Position numbers and translations under genes: made by a program. 64,000 nt of DNA from Mesobacillus subterraneus (GTDB taxonomy: Bacteria; Bacillota; Bacilli; Bacillales; Cytobacillaceae): NCBI RefSeq assembly GCF_020524355.2, contig NZ_CP129019.1, forward strand, positions 3,472,001-3,536,000. The letters run 5' to 3'. How positions within the stretch are numbered: the first letter of the stretch is position 1; every line of letters starts with the position of its first letter. The notes beneath the pieces were generated by a model, which worked only from the letters and a program-made list of their open reading frames with translations, was not told where the DNA came from and did not search any database. Of the stretch, positions 9,139-18,765 are shown in pieces.

Positions 9139-9168
9139 AGTATATCAATTTCGGCTCAATTACGTCAA
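9139..9168 (-). promoter_or_regulatory. Sigma-A promoter of the SAM riboswitch
   Basis: TTGACG (9163-9168) and TATACT (9139-9144) with an 18-bp spacer lie about 30 bp before the aptamer on the minus strand. Confidence 0.75.
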
Positions 9169-9206
9169 TGATCTAAACGTGAGTTAACTGTCCAAGTTCA
9201 TGGATG

Positions 9207-10271
9207 TCAATCTTCAAGATCACTGTCCAGCAGGTCCCAAGGCGTGATGACTCCGATTGGCTTTCCATGGCGATCTCCCGTTTCCGTGATAATGACCGCC
9301 TGCAGCTTCTTACCTCTAGTATGGTAGCGTTCAAACAATTCTTCAATATGATACAAAGATGCATCCTCATCAACAAAGATCACAAAGTAATTTTTCCCAT
9401 TCGTCAACAGCTCTTGGACACGGACATCCTCGAAATGAACCACACTGTCGGTAAAATGCTTCGCCATCCACTGGATGATCTCCTTTGAAGTCAGCAAGGC
9501 AACATACTTATCATCCTTGTCATAGACAGGGAATCTTGTAAAATCAAACTTATTGATTACCTTTAGAACATCTTTAAGATAGGCATCCTCATAATAGTAA
9601 AACACCGGGCTGGTCGCAATCGATAACGCTGTCTGCGGCTTTTCGAATTCCCTCGCAATTTCCTCAATCCGTTCGACCACCTCGATATGCGGTTCAGCAA
9701 TATAAAAATCAGCATTCACCCGCTCATGGACAATCGCATTCCTAAGCTTCGCAAACTGATGCAGCTCGCTTTTATATTTCCGCACTAATGAATGGTTTTT
9801 GTAACCCGAGTACAGCAGTTCGACAAACGCATCGCTGTCGGTCCCCTTCACCATTTCCTTCAACTCTTTATGAATCCTGTTAAAAGCTGTTTCGAACTTT
9901 CCAGACTGCTCTTTATGATTTACTTCATGTTCTTCTGAATTATTAGCGCCAGAATCGGAAGTTGATGGTTTCTTATCCCCTTCATTCTTACGATTGTTCC
10001 CGTATTCTTTTTTGGATTGATTTGAAGAAGTGTTCCCTTTTTCATTACTAGATTGATTGGATTGCTTAGAATTTTCGCTTCCTTTATCGTTGTTTTTCTT
10101 TTGATGATTGTCATCAACCCGCTTCAATCTGTTTTCCTCAATCTCCTGCAGCTTAGGATTCGTTCTCATATAAGACTTGCTTTTCTTGTTGCCAGTCTGA
10201 TGATTTTTCTGTTTCTTTGATCCTGACTGCTGATTATTTGATCTATGTTTAACATGAGTATCGTTAGTCAA
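9207..10271 (-). CDS. HEPN-like and CBS-pair protein with disordered N-terminus
   Basis: 354 residues. Residues 1-120 are a low-complexity polar region rich in N, K, S and Q. Residues 125-200 are helical and contain FAKLRNAIVHERV, where R-N-A-I-V-H fits the R-x4-H motif of HEPN domains. Residues 215-350 form a pair of CBS motifs (KVINKFDFTRFPVYDKDDKYVALLTS and the ending GKPIGVITPWDLL). CBS pairs usually bind adenine nucleotides. A nucleotide-gated HEPN effector is possible, but the RNase activity is inference. It is monocistronic; no toxin-antitoxin partner is adjacent. Confidence 0.75.
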   Translation of the reverse strand: MTNDTHVKHRSNNQQSGSKKQKNHQTGNKKSKSYMRTNPKLQEIEENRLKRVDDNHQKKNNDKGSENSKQSNQSSNEKGNTSSNQSKKEYGNNRKNEGDKKPSTSDSGANNSEEHEVNHKEQSGKFETAFNRIHKELKEMVKGTDSDAFVELLYSGYKNHSLVRKYKSELHQFAKLRNAIVHERVNADFYIAEPHIEVVERIEEIAREFEKPQTALSIATSPVFYYYEDAYLKDVLKVINKFDFTRFPVYDKDDKYVALLTSKEIIQWMAKHFTDSVVHFEDVRVQELLTNGKNYFVIFVDEDASLYHIEELFERYHTRGKKLQAVIITETGDRHGKPIGVITPWDLLDSDLED

Positions 10272-10450
10272 AATAGCCCCTCCGTAATTTCAAATAACTT
10301 ACCCTTCTCCTTACCCCAATTACCGGTTTTACTAATCATCGATATTTAATGTAAAAATACCAGATAAACTTTAAGTTTGATACAATAAGTATAGTACATA
10401 CATTACTAATTCACAGAAGTTATTTTTAATAGAAAAGGGTTGGATATTCA

Positions 10451-11317
10451 GTGGCAGCAACGAAGAAAAAAAGAGTAGTCAAAGAAATCACACAAATGGT
10501 GACAATAACAATCGGGGCAATTATCGCGGCTTTTGGGCTAGATATGTTCCTTGTTCCTAATGCAATCCTTGACGGTGGAGTCATCGGGCTTTCGATTATC
10601 GCAGCGGAACTGACAAACATCTCGATGAGTATTTACCTGATTTTGTTCAACTTGCCTTTCCTTTATATAGGATACAAGAGGATGGGCTTGAAATTCACGC
10701 TTCACACCTTATATGGAGTCATTATTTTATCAGGGGCAACAGCTTATTTACACCACTTTGAACCTGTGACAGATGATTTATTTTTAGCAACGATCATCGG
10801 TGCGGTTATCCTTGGAACTGGTGTTGGTTTGGTCATCAGGGCAGGCGGTGCATTGGACGGAACCGAAATTATCGCGATCCTAGTCAGCAAAAAGCGGACA
10901 GTCTCTGTAGGACAGATTGTCATGGTCATGAACTTGTTCATCTTCGTTCTTGCAGCATTGCTCGTGTTCAGCTGGGAGACGGCCATGTACTCAATCATCA
11001 CCTATTTCATCGCCTTCAAGATGATTGACGTCGTCGTCGAAGGGATGGAAGAGCTCAAATCAGTTACGATTATTTCCGACGTCCCTGAAGAAATCGCCGA
11101 AGCACTGCTCAAGCAATTAGGACGCGGCATGACCTATATCCAGGGTCAGGGTGTTTTCTCAAATGAACCGAAGAAAATCATCTACACCATCGTCAGCCGT
11201 ATCGAATTATCTACCCTCCGCTCCGTTGTCGATGAAATCGATCCAAACGCGTTGGTCGCGATTGAGAATGTCGCCGACGTTTCGGGAAGCAATTTTGATA
11301 AGAGTGGCGGGCATTGA
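10451..11317 (+). CDS. YitT-family membrane protein
   Basis: 288 residues from a GTG start. Five to six membrane segments (about 15-170) contain the YitT signature LDGGVIGLS and GGALDGTEI; residues about 205-285 form the soluble DUF2179 domain (ELKSVTIISDVPEEIAEAL). Family members are widespread in Bacillus, have no agreed substrate, and are presumed transporters with a regulatory cytoplasmic domain. It is divergent from the HEPN/CBS gene and stands alone. Confidence 0.88.
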   Translation: MAATKKKRVVKEITQMVTITIGAIIAAFGLDMFLVPNAILDGGVIGLSIIAAELTNISMSIYLILFNLPFLYIGYKRMGLKFTLHTLYGVIILSGATAYLHHFEPVTDDLFLATIIGAVILGTGVGLVIRAGGALDGTEIIAILVSKKRTVSVGQIVMVMNLFIFVLAALLVFSWETAMYSIITYFIAFKMIDVVVEGMEELKSVTIISDVPEEIAEALLKQLGRGMTYIQGQGVFSNEPKKIIYTIVSRIELSTLRSVVDEIDPNALVAIENVADVSGSNFDKSGGH

Positions 11318-11348
11318 TGTGCAGGTAGAAACCGGGTGAATTAGCATT

Positions 11349-11459
11349 TGGTCGAATAATCCTTGAATGTGGTCGGAAAAATCAAAAATCCGCCAATATA
11401 TTTCGACATGTGGTCGAATTAACTTCAAATGTAATCGAATTATTTAATTGTTCGCCAAT
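11349..11459. repeat. Degenerate 21-bp array, TGGTCGAA family
   Basis: Units starting TGGTCGAA/TGGTCGGA at 11349, 11370 and 11411 (steps of 21 and 41 bp), then TAATCGAATT at 11432. The block ends with TTCGCCAATAA. The same motif and spacing recur at 47.6 kb. It lies directly downstream of the yitT-like gene. No gene is seen in the 11318-11573 gap. Confidence 0.6.
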
Positions 11460-11573
11460 AATCTTTTGAGTTTGCTCAATCTATGCTTGTTTTCCTTCTA
11501 GTGCCTGGTGATAATTTCGATTTCACCTATATTTAATTTAATTTGCTCGATTTAATTACCGTTTTTAATGTAA

Positions 11574-11608
11574 AAAGTGCCCTGGCGAAGAAATCGCCGG
11601 GGCACTTT
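11574..11608 (-). terminator. Terminator of the 44-residue gene
   Basis: Long inverted repeat (AAAGTGCC...GGCGA/TCGCC...GGCACTTT) with a short AGAAA loop, followed on the minus strand by five T. Confidence 0.88.
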
Positions 11609-11616
11609 GCTGTTGT

Positions 11617-11751
11617 TTAATCAATCGGGTTGTTGAATTTCTTTTCTGTCTGGCCGGTTGTGAATTCGACTAGTTCCTCAGGTGTGTTGTTGCCTTTTTT
11701 CTTGTTGTTGTTGCGCTGGGCGTTCCCGTTGCCGAGCTTTTGTTTACCCAT
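11617..11751 (-). CDS. 44-residue basic, Asn/Lys-rich protein
   Basis: The frame MGKQKLGNGNAQRNNNKKKG continues to an acidic-aromatic C-terminal half with PEELVEFTTGQ and ends NNPID. AAAAGGAG lies about ten bases upstream and a strong terminator follows nine bases after the stop, so it is a real short gene. Size and composition resemble minor small acid-soluble spore proteins, but I do not recognise a named family. Confidence 0.72.
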   Translation of the reverse strand: MGKQKLGNGNAQRNNNKKKGNNTPEELVEFTTGQTEKKFNNPID

Positions 11752-11775
11752 TCTACCTCGCTCCTTTTGATGGAT

Positions 11776-13269
11776 TCATGAAGTAGTATGGATTTTTCTC
11801 CCGGCGTTTATTCCAAGTTCAGGCGCCTGGCGCACCTTGGTTGCCTGCTCGTATGCATAAGCAAGTCTGATCAGCAATGGTTCGCTGAAGGCAGTACCGG
11901 TGAAAGTGATACCGACTGGCTCTCCAGTTTTTGTATAAGCTGCCGGGACGGTTACAGACGGGTACCCTGCCTTCGAGCCAATTGTCGAGCCATCCATCGG
12001 GAAAAGCACCGCATCTGCACCATATTCCTTCACAGCATAGTCAATTCCCTGCTCCCTAGCCATGTAAAGGTTATACTCTAGTTCTTCGAGGTATTCAGCC
12101 TCCGTCAATGTTCCGCTTGTCGCTTCGGATTCCTGCAGCACTTCCTGGCCGTATTTCAGCATTTTCTCACCGTGCTCTTCATTGAAAGCAATCACGTCAG
12201 CAAGCGTCCTGACTGGAACACTCGGTGCAAGCCCGTTCAGATAAGCATTTAAATCTGCTTTGAATTCATAGCTTAGAACCTTGTATCCCCAAGTTGCTTT
12301 TGACGCTGGAATTGTAGCTTCAACTATCTCGGCGCCAAGCTCTTCCAGTTTTTCAACCGCTTTTTGAAAAATTTGCTCCTGTTCCTGAGTCCATTTTCCA
12401 ATATACTCTTCCTTGACAACAGCAATTTTCGATCCTTTTAGCCCCTGCACATCAAATAGGGTTTCATGGTTAAATTTTGGCAAACTCATCATGGTTGCCG
12501 GGTCTTGAGGATCCTGGCCTGCTATCGCTTCTAAAAGGTAAACCGCATCCTTGACCGTTCTAGCCATTGGACCGGCTGTATCCTGTGAGTGGGCAATCGG
12601 GATGATGCCGCTCCGGCTGACAAGGCCGACTGTCGGCTTGATGCCTACCAATGAATTTTGCGAAGCTGGGTTCAAAATTGAGCCATCAGTTTCTGTTCCG
12701 ACCGCTACTGCAGCGAAATTAGCGGCAATTGCTGCACCGGAACCAGCACTGGAGCCGCCGACATCGAATTTCCCGGTACCATAAGGATTCAGTACCTGAC
12801 CACCACGGGAGCTGTAGCCGCTCTTCATGCCATTTGCCATGAAATTAGCCCACTCGGTCATATTCGTTTTCCCAAGAATGACCGCCCCAGCTTCCCTAAG
12901 CTTTGCAGCAACAAAAGAATCCTTCTGAGCAAACGAATCCTTCAGTGCCAGCGAACCAGCACTAGTATGCAATTTGTCCTTTGTATCAATATTATCTTTC
13001 ACCAGGACCGGAATGCCGTGCAGAGGGCCTCCTACACCTTTCTGTTTTCGTTCAGCATCCAGTGCAGCCGCGATTTGCAATGCATCAGGATTCAGTTCAA
13101 GCACAGAATTGATTGTTTGATCAAAGGCGGCGATGCGGGCCTGGTACATCAGGACAAGATCATGAGAAGACAGCTCGCCATTGTCCATTTTTTCCTGTAT
13201 CTGCTCAATCGTCGCTTCTGGCAGCCACTCCGTCATCAATGTATTTAAACGTGGATTTTTCAAGTTCAA
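11776..13269 (-). CDS. Amidase-signature family protein
   Basis: About 497 residues. The Ser-cisSer-Lys triad is visible: lysine in VLVKDNIDT (about residue 92), the serine pair in GGSSAGSGAAIA and the downstream serine region GTETDGSI. The family hydrolyses amides; this length and start (LPEATIEQIQEKMDNGELSS) match Bacillus amidases related to peptide amidase, not GatA, because no gatC or gatB is nearby. Three in-frame TTG codons (13272, 13269, 13263) follow an AAAGGA site; 13269 has the best spacing. It is monocistronic. Substrate unknown. Confidence 0.88.
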   Translation of the reverse strand: MNLKNPRLNTLMTEWLPEATIEQIQEKMDNGELSSHDLVLMYQARIAAFDQTINSVLELNPDALQIAAALDAERKQKGVGGPLHGIPVLVKDNIDTKDKLHTSAGSLALKDSFAQKDSFVAAKLREAGAVILGKTNMTEWANFMANGMKSGYSSRGGQVLNPYGTGKFDVGGSSAGSGAAIAANFAAVAVGTETDGSILNPASQNSLVGIKPTVGLVSRSGIIPIAHSQDTAGPMARTVKDAVYLLEAIAGQDPQDPATMMSLPKFNHETLFDVQGLKGSKIAVVKEEYIGKWTQEQEQIFQKAVEKLEELGAEIVEATIPASKATWGYKVLSYEFKADLNAYLNGLAPSVPVRTLADVIAFNEEHGEKMLKYGQEVLQESEATSGTLTEAEYLEELEYNLYMAREQGIDYAVKEYGADAVLFPMDGSTIGSKAGYPSVTVPAAYTKTGEPVGITFTGTAFSEPLLIRLAYAYEQATKVRQAPELGINAGRKIHTTS

Positions 13270-13387
13270 CAATTCCTTTCAAAAGCATTTCAGTTGTTCA
13301 TTTCAACTGCTTTAAAAGAGCCTTTAAAAATAATCTACGGAATATATATTCTGATTTTTATCCAGAAAAACCTTTAAATGCAGTAAA

Positions 13388-13416
13388 AAAGCTATAGGAA
13401 AAGTTCCTATAGCTTT
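13388..13416 (-). terminator. Terminator of yfmL
   Basis: Perfect 13-bp inverted repeat (AAAGCTATAGGAA and complement) with a 3-nt loop and a T run on the minus strand. Confidence 0.9.
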
Positions 13417-13424
13417 CATGATGA

Positions 13425-14567
13425 TTATTCTGGGTCAACAATTTTACCACCGTAAAATTCTTTCGGCACTGGCGTTAAATTAAGTGCCTTGCAGAATCTT
13501 TTCAAATCACGCTCTTCACGTTCGTTGACGATCGAAATGACGGTTCCCTCCGCGCCAAAACGGCCTGTACGTCCGGAGCGGTGGATATATTGATCCTGCT
13601 CCCTTGGCAAGTCATAGTGGACAACATGAGTGACACCTTTAATATCCAATCCCCGAGCTGCAACTTCAGTCACAAGCAGCATTTCGCTGTTGCCGTCACG
13701 GAACTTTTTCAAATACCTCTGACGATCCTGCTTGTTGAGCTCACTGTGCAGCTGGCCGACATGGATGTCCTTGAACTTCAGTTTATCAGCAGCGATGATC
13801 AGGTTAGGAATGTCCTTAATAAAAACAAGTGACTTCGTTCCATTCAAGCGGGCAATCTTCTCCAGGGTTTTAATCTTGTCACGCTGCTCACTGCGAAAGT
13901 AAATATGCTCTACTTTTGCAGCGTCGATTGTTTCGTCTTTTTTTACATTGATGATCTCAGGATCGTTCGCTAATCTCTTGATCGATTTTTCAACAGTCTC
14001 TGGAAGAGTTGCGGAAAAGAGCAGCAGCTGCCTTTGATCTGCAAGTGTCGATTTAATAATGCTTTTTACCGTTTCATTATGTTCCGGGGTAAGAAGCTGG
14101 TCGCCTTCATCAAGGACGACAGTCTGGACTTTATGCATTTTCAGTTTCTTCTGCTTGATCAATTCATTCGTCCGACCTGGTGTTCCGACGATGATATGCG
14201 GGCTTTTTTTCAGCTTGTCAAGCTGACGCTTGAGATTGGCACCGCCGATCAGGCTTGCCGATTTGATCCCGCTGCCTTCTCCCCACTTCTGGATTTCGGA
14301 CAGAATCTGCATGACAAGTTCCTGTGACGAAGCAAGAATGACTGCCTGTGTATTCTGCATTTTAGGATCGATTTTATTTAAAACGGGAAGCAGGTACGCT
14401 AAAGTTTTACCAGTACCGGTCGGTGATTCCCCGACGACATCTTTTCCTTCTATTATTAATGGAATCGCCGTCGTCTGGACAGAAGTCATCGTCTCGAATC
14501 CGGCCTTTTCCCAGGCCTGCTGCAGGAACGGTTGTAGTTGCGCGATAATTGGTTGAGTTTCTGACAT
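13425..14567 (-). CDS. yfmL: DEAD-box RNA helicase YfmL
   Basis: 380 residues, the two RecA-like domains only. Motif I is SPTGTGKT, Ia region ILASSQELVMQI, Ib TPGRTNELI, motif II VVLDEGDQL, motif III SAT, and motif VI HRSGRTGRFG. Length and sequence resemble B. subtilis YfmL, a helicase needed for ribosome assembly and cold growth. Motif II reads DEGD rather than DEAD; the B. subtilis protein also departs from DEAD at this place (DETD, from memory). AAGGAG precedes the ATG. Single gene with its own terminator. Confidence 0.9.
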   Translation of the reverse strand: MSETQPIIAQLQPFLQQAWEKAGFETMTSVQTTAIPLIIEGKDVVGESPTGTGKTLAYLLPVLNKIDPKMQNTQAVILASSQELVMQILSEIQKWGEGSGIKSASLIGGANLKRQLDKLKKSPHIIVGTPGRTNELIKQKKLKMHKVQTVVLDEGDQLLTPEHNETVKSIIKSTLADQRQLLLFSATLPETVEKSIKRLANDPEIINVKKDETIDAAKVEHIYFRSEQRDKIKTLEKIARLNGTKSLVFIKDIPNLIIAADKLKFKDIHVGQLHSELNKQDRQRYLKKFRDGNSEMLLVTEVAARGLDIKGVTHVVHYDLPREQDQYIHRSGRTGRFGAEGTVISIVNEREERDLKRFCKALNLTPVPKEFYGGKIVDPE

Positions 14568-14695
14568 GATTTTCTCCTTAAGTTAAACATTCTAGTATTG
14601 ATACTAGCTAAAACACGATTATAAGTCCAGTATTCCCTAGAAAATTAGCGTTTTGCACCTTTTATTGTATCTTGTTTTTTGATTGGCTCCATTTT

Positions 14696-14803
14696 ATTGG
14701 CGATTTTTATTTTTTATTGGGGTTGTTCACAGATTTATTGGAGAAAATTTTAATATATTGGCGATTTTTTATTTTTATTGGCGTTGTTCACTACTTTATT
14801 GCC
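14696..14803. repeat. Degenerate 20-21-bp array, ATTGGCG family
   Basis: ATTGG/ATTGC recurs at 14696, 14716, 14737, 14757, 14777 and 14798 (steps of 20 or 21 bp), with variable T-rich fill and two copies of GTTGTTCAC. It occupies the gap upstream of yfmL and downstream of inhA. No gene is visible in 14568-14842. Confidence 0.6.
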
Positions 14804-14842
14804 GAACTGTAAAAAAGCATGGATTTTTACCAATTAAATAAA

Positions 14843-14869
14843 AACACCGGGCGAAAATCACCCGGTGTT
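14843..14869 (-). terminator. Terminator of inhA
   Basis: Inverted repeat AACACCGGG/CCCGGTGTT just after the stop of the protease gene, with T-rich sequence following on the minus strand. Confidence 0.85.
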
Positions 14870-14876
14870 AATAACT

Positions 14877-17265
14877 TTATTTATGGATCCAAACTGCTCC
14901 AGCAGAGTTATCTTTCGCTTCGCCGATGACCTGGAACTTCAATCCGTAGTTAGGCAACTTTTTGCCTGCATCAGGGATTAAGTTGTTGATATACGTTTTA
15001 GAATCATCAAACGTTGTCACACCTGGAAGTCCTTCGTAGTCAAAGATTCCGCGTGAAGGAGAATCTACATACCATTCAGGTGCTTTATCAAGTGAGAATG
15101 CTGCGTCAGAGATTTGGTAACGTGTGCTGCTCTTTACAGAATCCTTGCCATTCAAGTTACCTACGATTGCTTCTGGGTGAGAGTCAACAACACCGATGAA
15201 GCCTTCACCTGGGTGAACACCTACCCAGTTATCAGTGAAGCTGTCGTCACCGTACCAAACAACCATACCTGTGTTGTATTTAACGCCGCGGCCGGCAATC
15301 AAGCCTTTGTCAGAGCCAGCGTAGTTTCTCCACTCAAGGTAGTAGTAGTGGTCTTTTTTTGTCATAACCATTTGAAGCAACAAATCCATCCATTGAAACT
15401 TTTGCTTCGCCTTCTGCATCATCAGAGAACACTACCGTTCCATCAACAGTCAGCTTAAGGTTATCCATCGCGAAACCATCAAGTGCAAGTCCGCCATCTG
15501 TAACATAGTCAAAGTGTAGAGTAACTTTCTTGCCAGCAAATTGACTTAAGTCATAAGACTTATCAACCCACTCGCCTTTTGTTGATTCTGCACGAGCGTC
15601 GCCGTCAGTATCATCATCACCAACTACATCCAGTTCAACTTCTTCACCATCTGAAGTCACAGCAGTTACATAAAGGTAATCGTATTCAAATTCAACATCA
15701 TATAATGTCTTGAAATCGAATACCGCATTAGTAGCATTTGTTAAATCAAACTCTGGTGTTGCAAGAGATGTATGAAGATCATCACCTTTTGTGCTGTAGT
15801 AGTACTTCTTACCGAATGCAGGAAGAATTCCTTGAACTTCCTTAGCCGGCAGGTTTACCTTAACAATACCTGGATTCTTTGACTTAGTCACACTTTGATC
15901 AATATAAGAAGTCAATCCCTTTTTATCGATATCAGCGTAGTCCACTTCCGTAATATTCGCCCAGTTGCCACCCATGATTTTTTGGAAGTATTCTTTGTTC
16001 TGTGGCGAGAAGCTCACTGGTTCTGTTCCAGCAACCTTACCATTCCAGCTGCCGCCGCTCATGATTGACCATGAAGCAACAGGTTCACCTTGTCCAGTGT
16101 ACTGAGTGTCATACTCATCAGGAAGCCCTAAGTCATGACCGAATTCGTGTGCAAATACGCCAACCGCTCCATCTTCAGGCTCGATTGTGTAGTCGTAAGC
16201 AGCCATTTTTCCGCCCCAGTAGTTTACTTTTGCAGTTGTATTGGCTACAGGATAAACCCCATTCAATACCCAACGATGTGACCAGATTGCATCGTCACCA
16301 AGCTTGCCGCCGCCAGCTTCCTGGCCGACACCAGCGTGCAAGACCATCAAGTGGTCAACTAGTCCGTCTGGCTCGTTCTGGTTTCCGTCGCCATCTAGGT
16401 CATATAGATCGAACTGGTCAAATTCAGAAAGATCAAGTCCGCCTGCAACTGCTGCATTCAAAGCGTCCTTTACAAAGTCACGAGGACCTTTTGGATTCAG
16501 GTTATCATGACCGCCATTCGGATTATCATCGCCGTAGTCTGCTGCGTTCCCAGGTACCGTTACCCAGTCAGTTACATGTCCATCGACAGTATAGCTGCCG
16601 CCAGACTGCTCTTCATAATATTGCTTGAACGTTTGAACCTTTTCACCATTGAATAATGTGAACTCTTCGTCACCGAACAGCATTTTTTCATAATGCTCGC
16701 GGCTGAAGTCGTCTGAATACATATAGCCTTCTTCTTGCTCTATATTATTGTGCTTGAAGTCTGCGAATTCCGCTAAGAGAACAAGAACCTTATCCTCTCT
16801 GACTTCGCCATTGTATGGAGCCTGTTTAGCAGAATCTACTTTCGCGTATCCTGTCGGCTTGCCCTTTTTAAAATTGTCATGTCCCTTTTCAAGCTGCTTA
16901 GTCAGCTTGTCCTTTTGCTTGGTCAAAAAGTCCTTGGACTTCTTTGCCATTTCATGCTCAGCAGCATGCTTGTCCGTCTTGCCAGCTTTTTCTCCCTGCT
17001 TCTTCTTGATATATTCAGTTACCGCCTTGTTGACTTCTTCCTGTGAAGCGCCTTTCGCGATCAGACCTCTCTCCTGCAAAGCCTTTGCCAGACGATCCTG
17101 GTCAACAATGTTCAAGTCTATCGGTGCAGAAACAGGAGCTGTCGCAGCCTCCACACTCTTAGGAGCTGCAGTTGAACCTGCAAACGAACCCGCAAATAAA
17201 GTAGAAGCGAAAACAGCACTTGCCGCCACGCTAGAAAGAACCTTCAACGAACTTTTCTTCTTCAA
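14877..17265 (-). pseudogene. inhA: Immune inhibitor A-type M6 metalloprotease, split by a +1 frameshift
   Basis: Secreted zinc protease of about 795 residues if read as one frame. A signal peptide (1-about 40, ending SVEAA) and a charged propeptide with [19 protein letters not shown] precede the M6 catalytic domain, whose zinc site is [14 protein letters not shown] (about residue 372). MAM/jelly-roll-like and C-terminal domains follow. The frame breaks after ASNGYDKK: seven A on the minus strand (T7 at 15354-15360) instead of six. Removing one restores [16 protein letters not shown]. The start is a TTG behind GGGGG. InhA degrades host and matrix proteins. Confidence 0.92.
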
Positions 17266-17676
17266 AAAGATAACCCCCTGCTATTTTACAAGTTTCGATT
17301 TTTCATATTTTCTGAAGTATCTGTTATGAATTGTAGCAAGGTTTTTAAATATTGTAAATTTTTAAAATATAGTAATATTTATCTATAAAACTAGCTGTTT
17401 TTCTCATGAAACACTAAATCTCCAAATAAAACTGTATCATTCATCCTGTTTTCATCTCATATATTAGTGTAATTTAAACTATTTTAGTAAAGTTTTTCAT
17501 TGGGAAAATTTCTTCGGGTTTCTAAATTTGATTCTAATGGACTAGTAATAAATAAAAGATTTATCAAAAATAATTAAGGATTTACTCTAAGTAAATTGGT
17601 ACTATTTACATTAACGATTGAACTCAACTCCACGTGGTAATGTATTGTAGAACCTTTTTCAAGGAGTGTTTGAAAA
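17266..17676. other. AT-rich intergenic region between inhA and the M20 gene
   Basis: About 410 bp, divergent, holding the promoters of both flanking genes. I could not fix a consensus promoter or operator with confidence. AAGGAGTG at the right end is the ribosome binding site of the M20 gene. No small gene is supported. Confidence 0.5.
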
Positions 17677-18729
17677 ATGAAGGAATTACTGAAGGAATTG
17701 ATTCTGATTGACAGCTCCACGAAGGATGGTGCCAATCAGGCGGTAGAGTTTTGCAAACAATGGCTTATTGAGCATGAATTACAGCCAAATTTGATTGAAA
17801 ACAATGGATATAAAATGCTGGTCTGCGAAATTGGTGAAGGAGATAAAACAATTGTTTTCAACGGCCATGTAGATGTTGTCAGCGGTAAAAAGGAGCAGTT
17901 CGTGCCCGTTGAAAAGAATGGCCGAATCTACGCACGGGGTGCGGCTGATATGAAAGCCGGCGTTGCTGCGATGATGGCCGCGATGAAAGAATTGCAGCAT
18001 CAAAAACTCGGGGTGAAAATCCAGCTGCAGATTGTTTCCGACGAAGAGATCGGCGGCAAAAATTGTACTGGCTATCTTGTGGAAAATGAATATCGTGGAG
18101 ATTTTGTCATCTCCTCTGAACCAACACAGCTCGGGATAGCTCTGCAAGCAAAAGGTGTTTTGAGGCTCGAGGTCGAGGTCAGCGGAAAGTCCGCCCATGG
18201 CAGCCGTCCTTGGGAGGGTGACAATGCGATTGTTAAAGCCTATCGAGTTTACGAGAAACTACTTGACTTGCCTTTTACTAAAGAAAGTTCAGAGTTTTAT
18301 CAAGCACCATCAATTAATCTTGCCATCATCTCGGGTGGTGAAGTTTTTAACAAGGTACCTGATCATTGTGTCATGTCCATTGATATTCGCTATCTACCTG
18401 GACAAGACCCCGATTCGATTGTGAAGCAAATTGAAGGAATTTCAGATGGCAGGGTTACCGTCGGGCTGAAGGGAATTCCTGTGGCGACAAAACAGGATGA
18501 TCCATTCATCGCACAGCTGAAACCAGTGTTGGAAAAACATATTGCTGGTGAAGCCGTGATCTTCTGCCAGCACGGTGCAGCAGATACCCAGTATTTCGCA
18601 TCACACGGAATCCCAGCAGTCGAGTTCGGGCCAAGCGGCGGAAACTGGCATGGAGATGACGAATTTGTCGAGCTGGAATCGATTGAAAAGTATAAAGATA
18701 TCCTAATAGATTACGTTAAAACCTATTAA
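17677..18729 (+). CDS. M20-family zinc peptidase/deacylase (ArgE/DapE type)
   Basis: 350 residues. Metal-binding motifs are visible: FNGHVDVV (His and Asp), ARGAADMKAG, SDEEIGG (catalytic Glu and ligand), SSEPT, and HGAADTQYF with GNWHGDDE at the C-terminus. The dimerisation lid domain (SGKSAHGSRPWEGDNAI) is intact. The family hydrolyses N-acyl amino acids or small peptides; substrate cannot be assigned. It is monocistronic, preceded by AAGGAG. Confidence 0.88.
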   Translation: MKELLKELILIDSSTKDGANQAVEFCKQWLIEHELQPNLIENNGYKMLVCEIGEGDKTIVFNGHVDVVSGKKEQFVPVEKNGRIYARGAADMKAGVAAMMAAMKELQHQKLGVKIQLQIVSDEEIGGKNCTGYLVENEYRGDFVISSEPTQLGIALQAKGVLRLEVEVSGKSAHGSRPWEGDNAIVKAYRVYEKLLDLPFTKESSEFYQAPSINLAIISGGEVFNKVPDHCVMSIDIRYLPGQDPDSIVKQIEGISDGRVTVGLKGIPVATKQDDPFIAQLKPVLEKHIAGEAVIFCQHGAADTQYFASHGIPAVEFGPSGGNWHGDDEFVELESIEKYKDILIDYVKTY

Positions 18730-18739
18730 AGCCTAAACG

Positions 18740-18765
18740 AAAAGACAGCCACCCGGCTGTCTTTT
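18740..18765. terminator. Bidirectional terminator
   Basis: AAAAGACAGCC/GGCTGTCTTTT with a 4-nt loop lies between the ends of the convergent M20 and M50 genes. Confidence 0.9.

Noticed and set aside
15334..15422. Separate start of a small protein at the 3' part of inhA
   Set aside because: It is the end of the split protease; sequence continues the M6 C-terminal domain after removal of one base.
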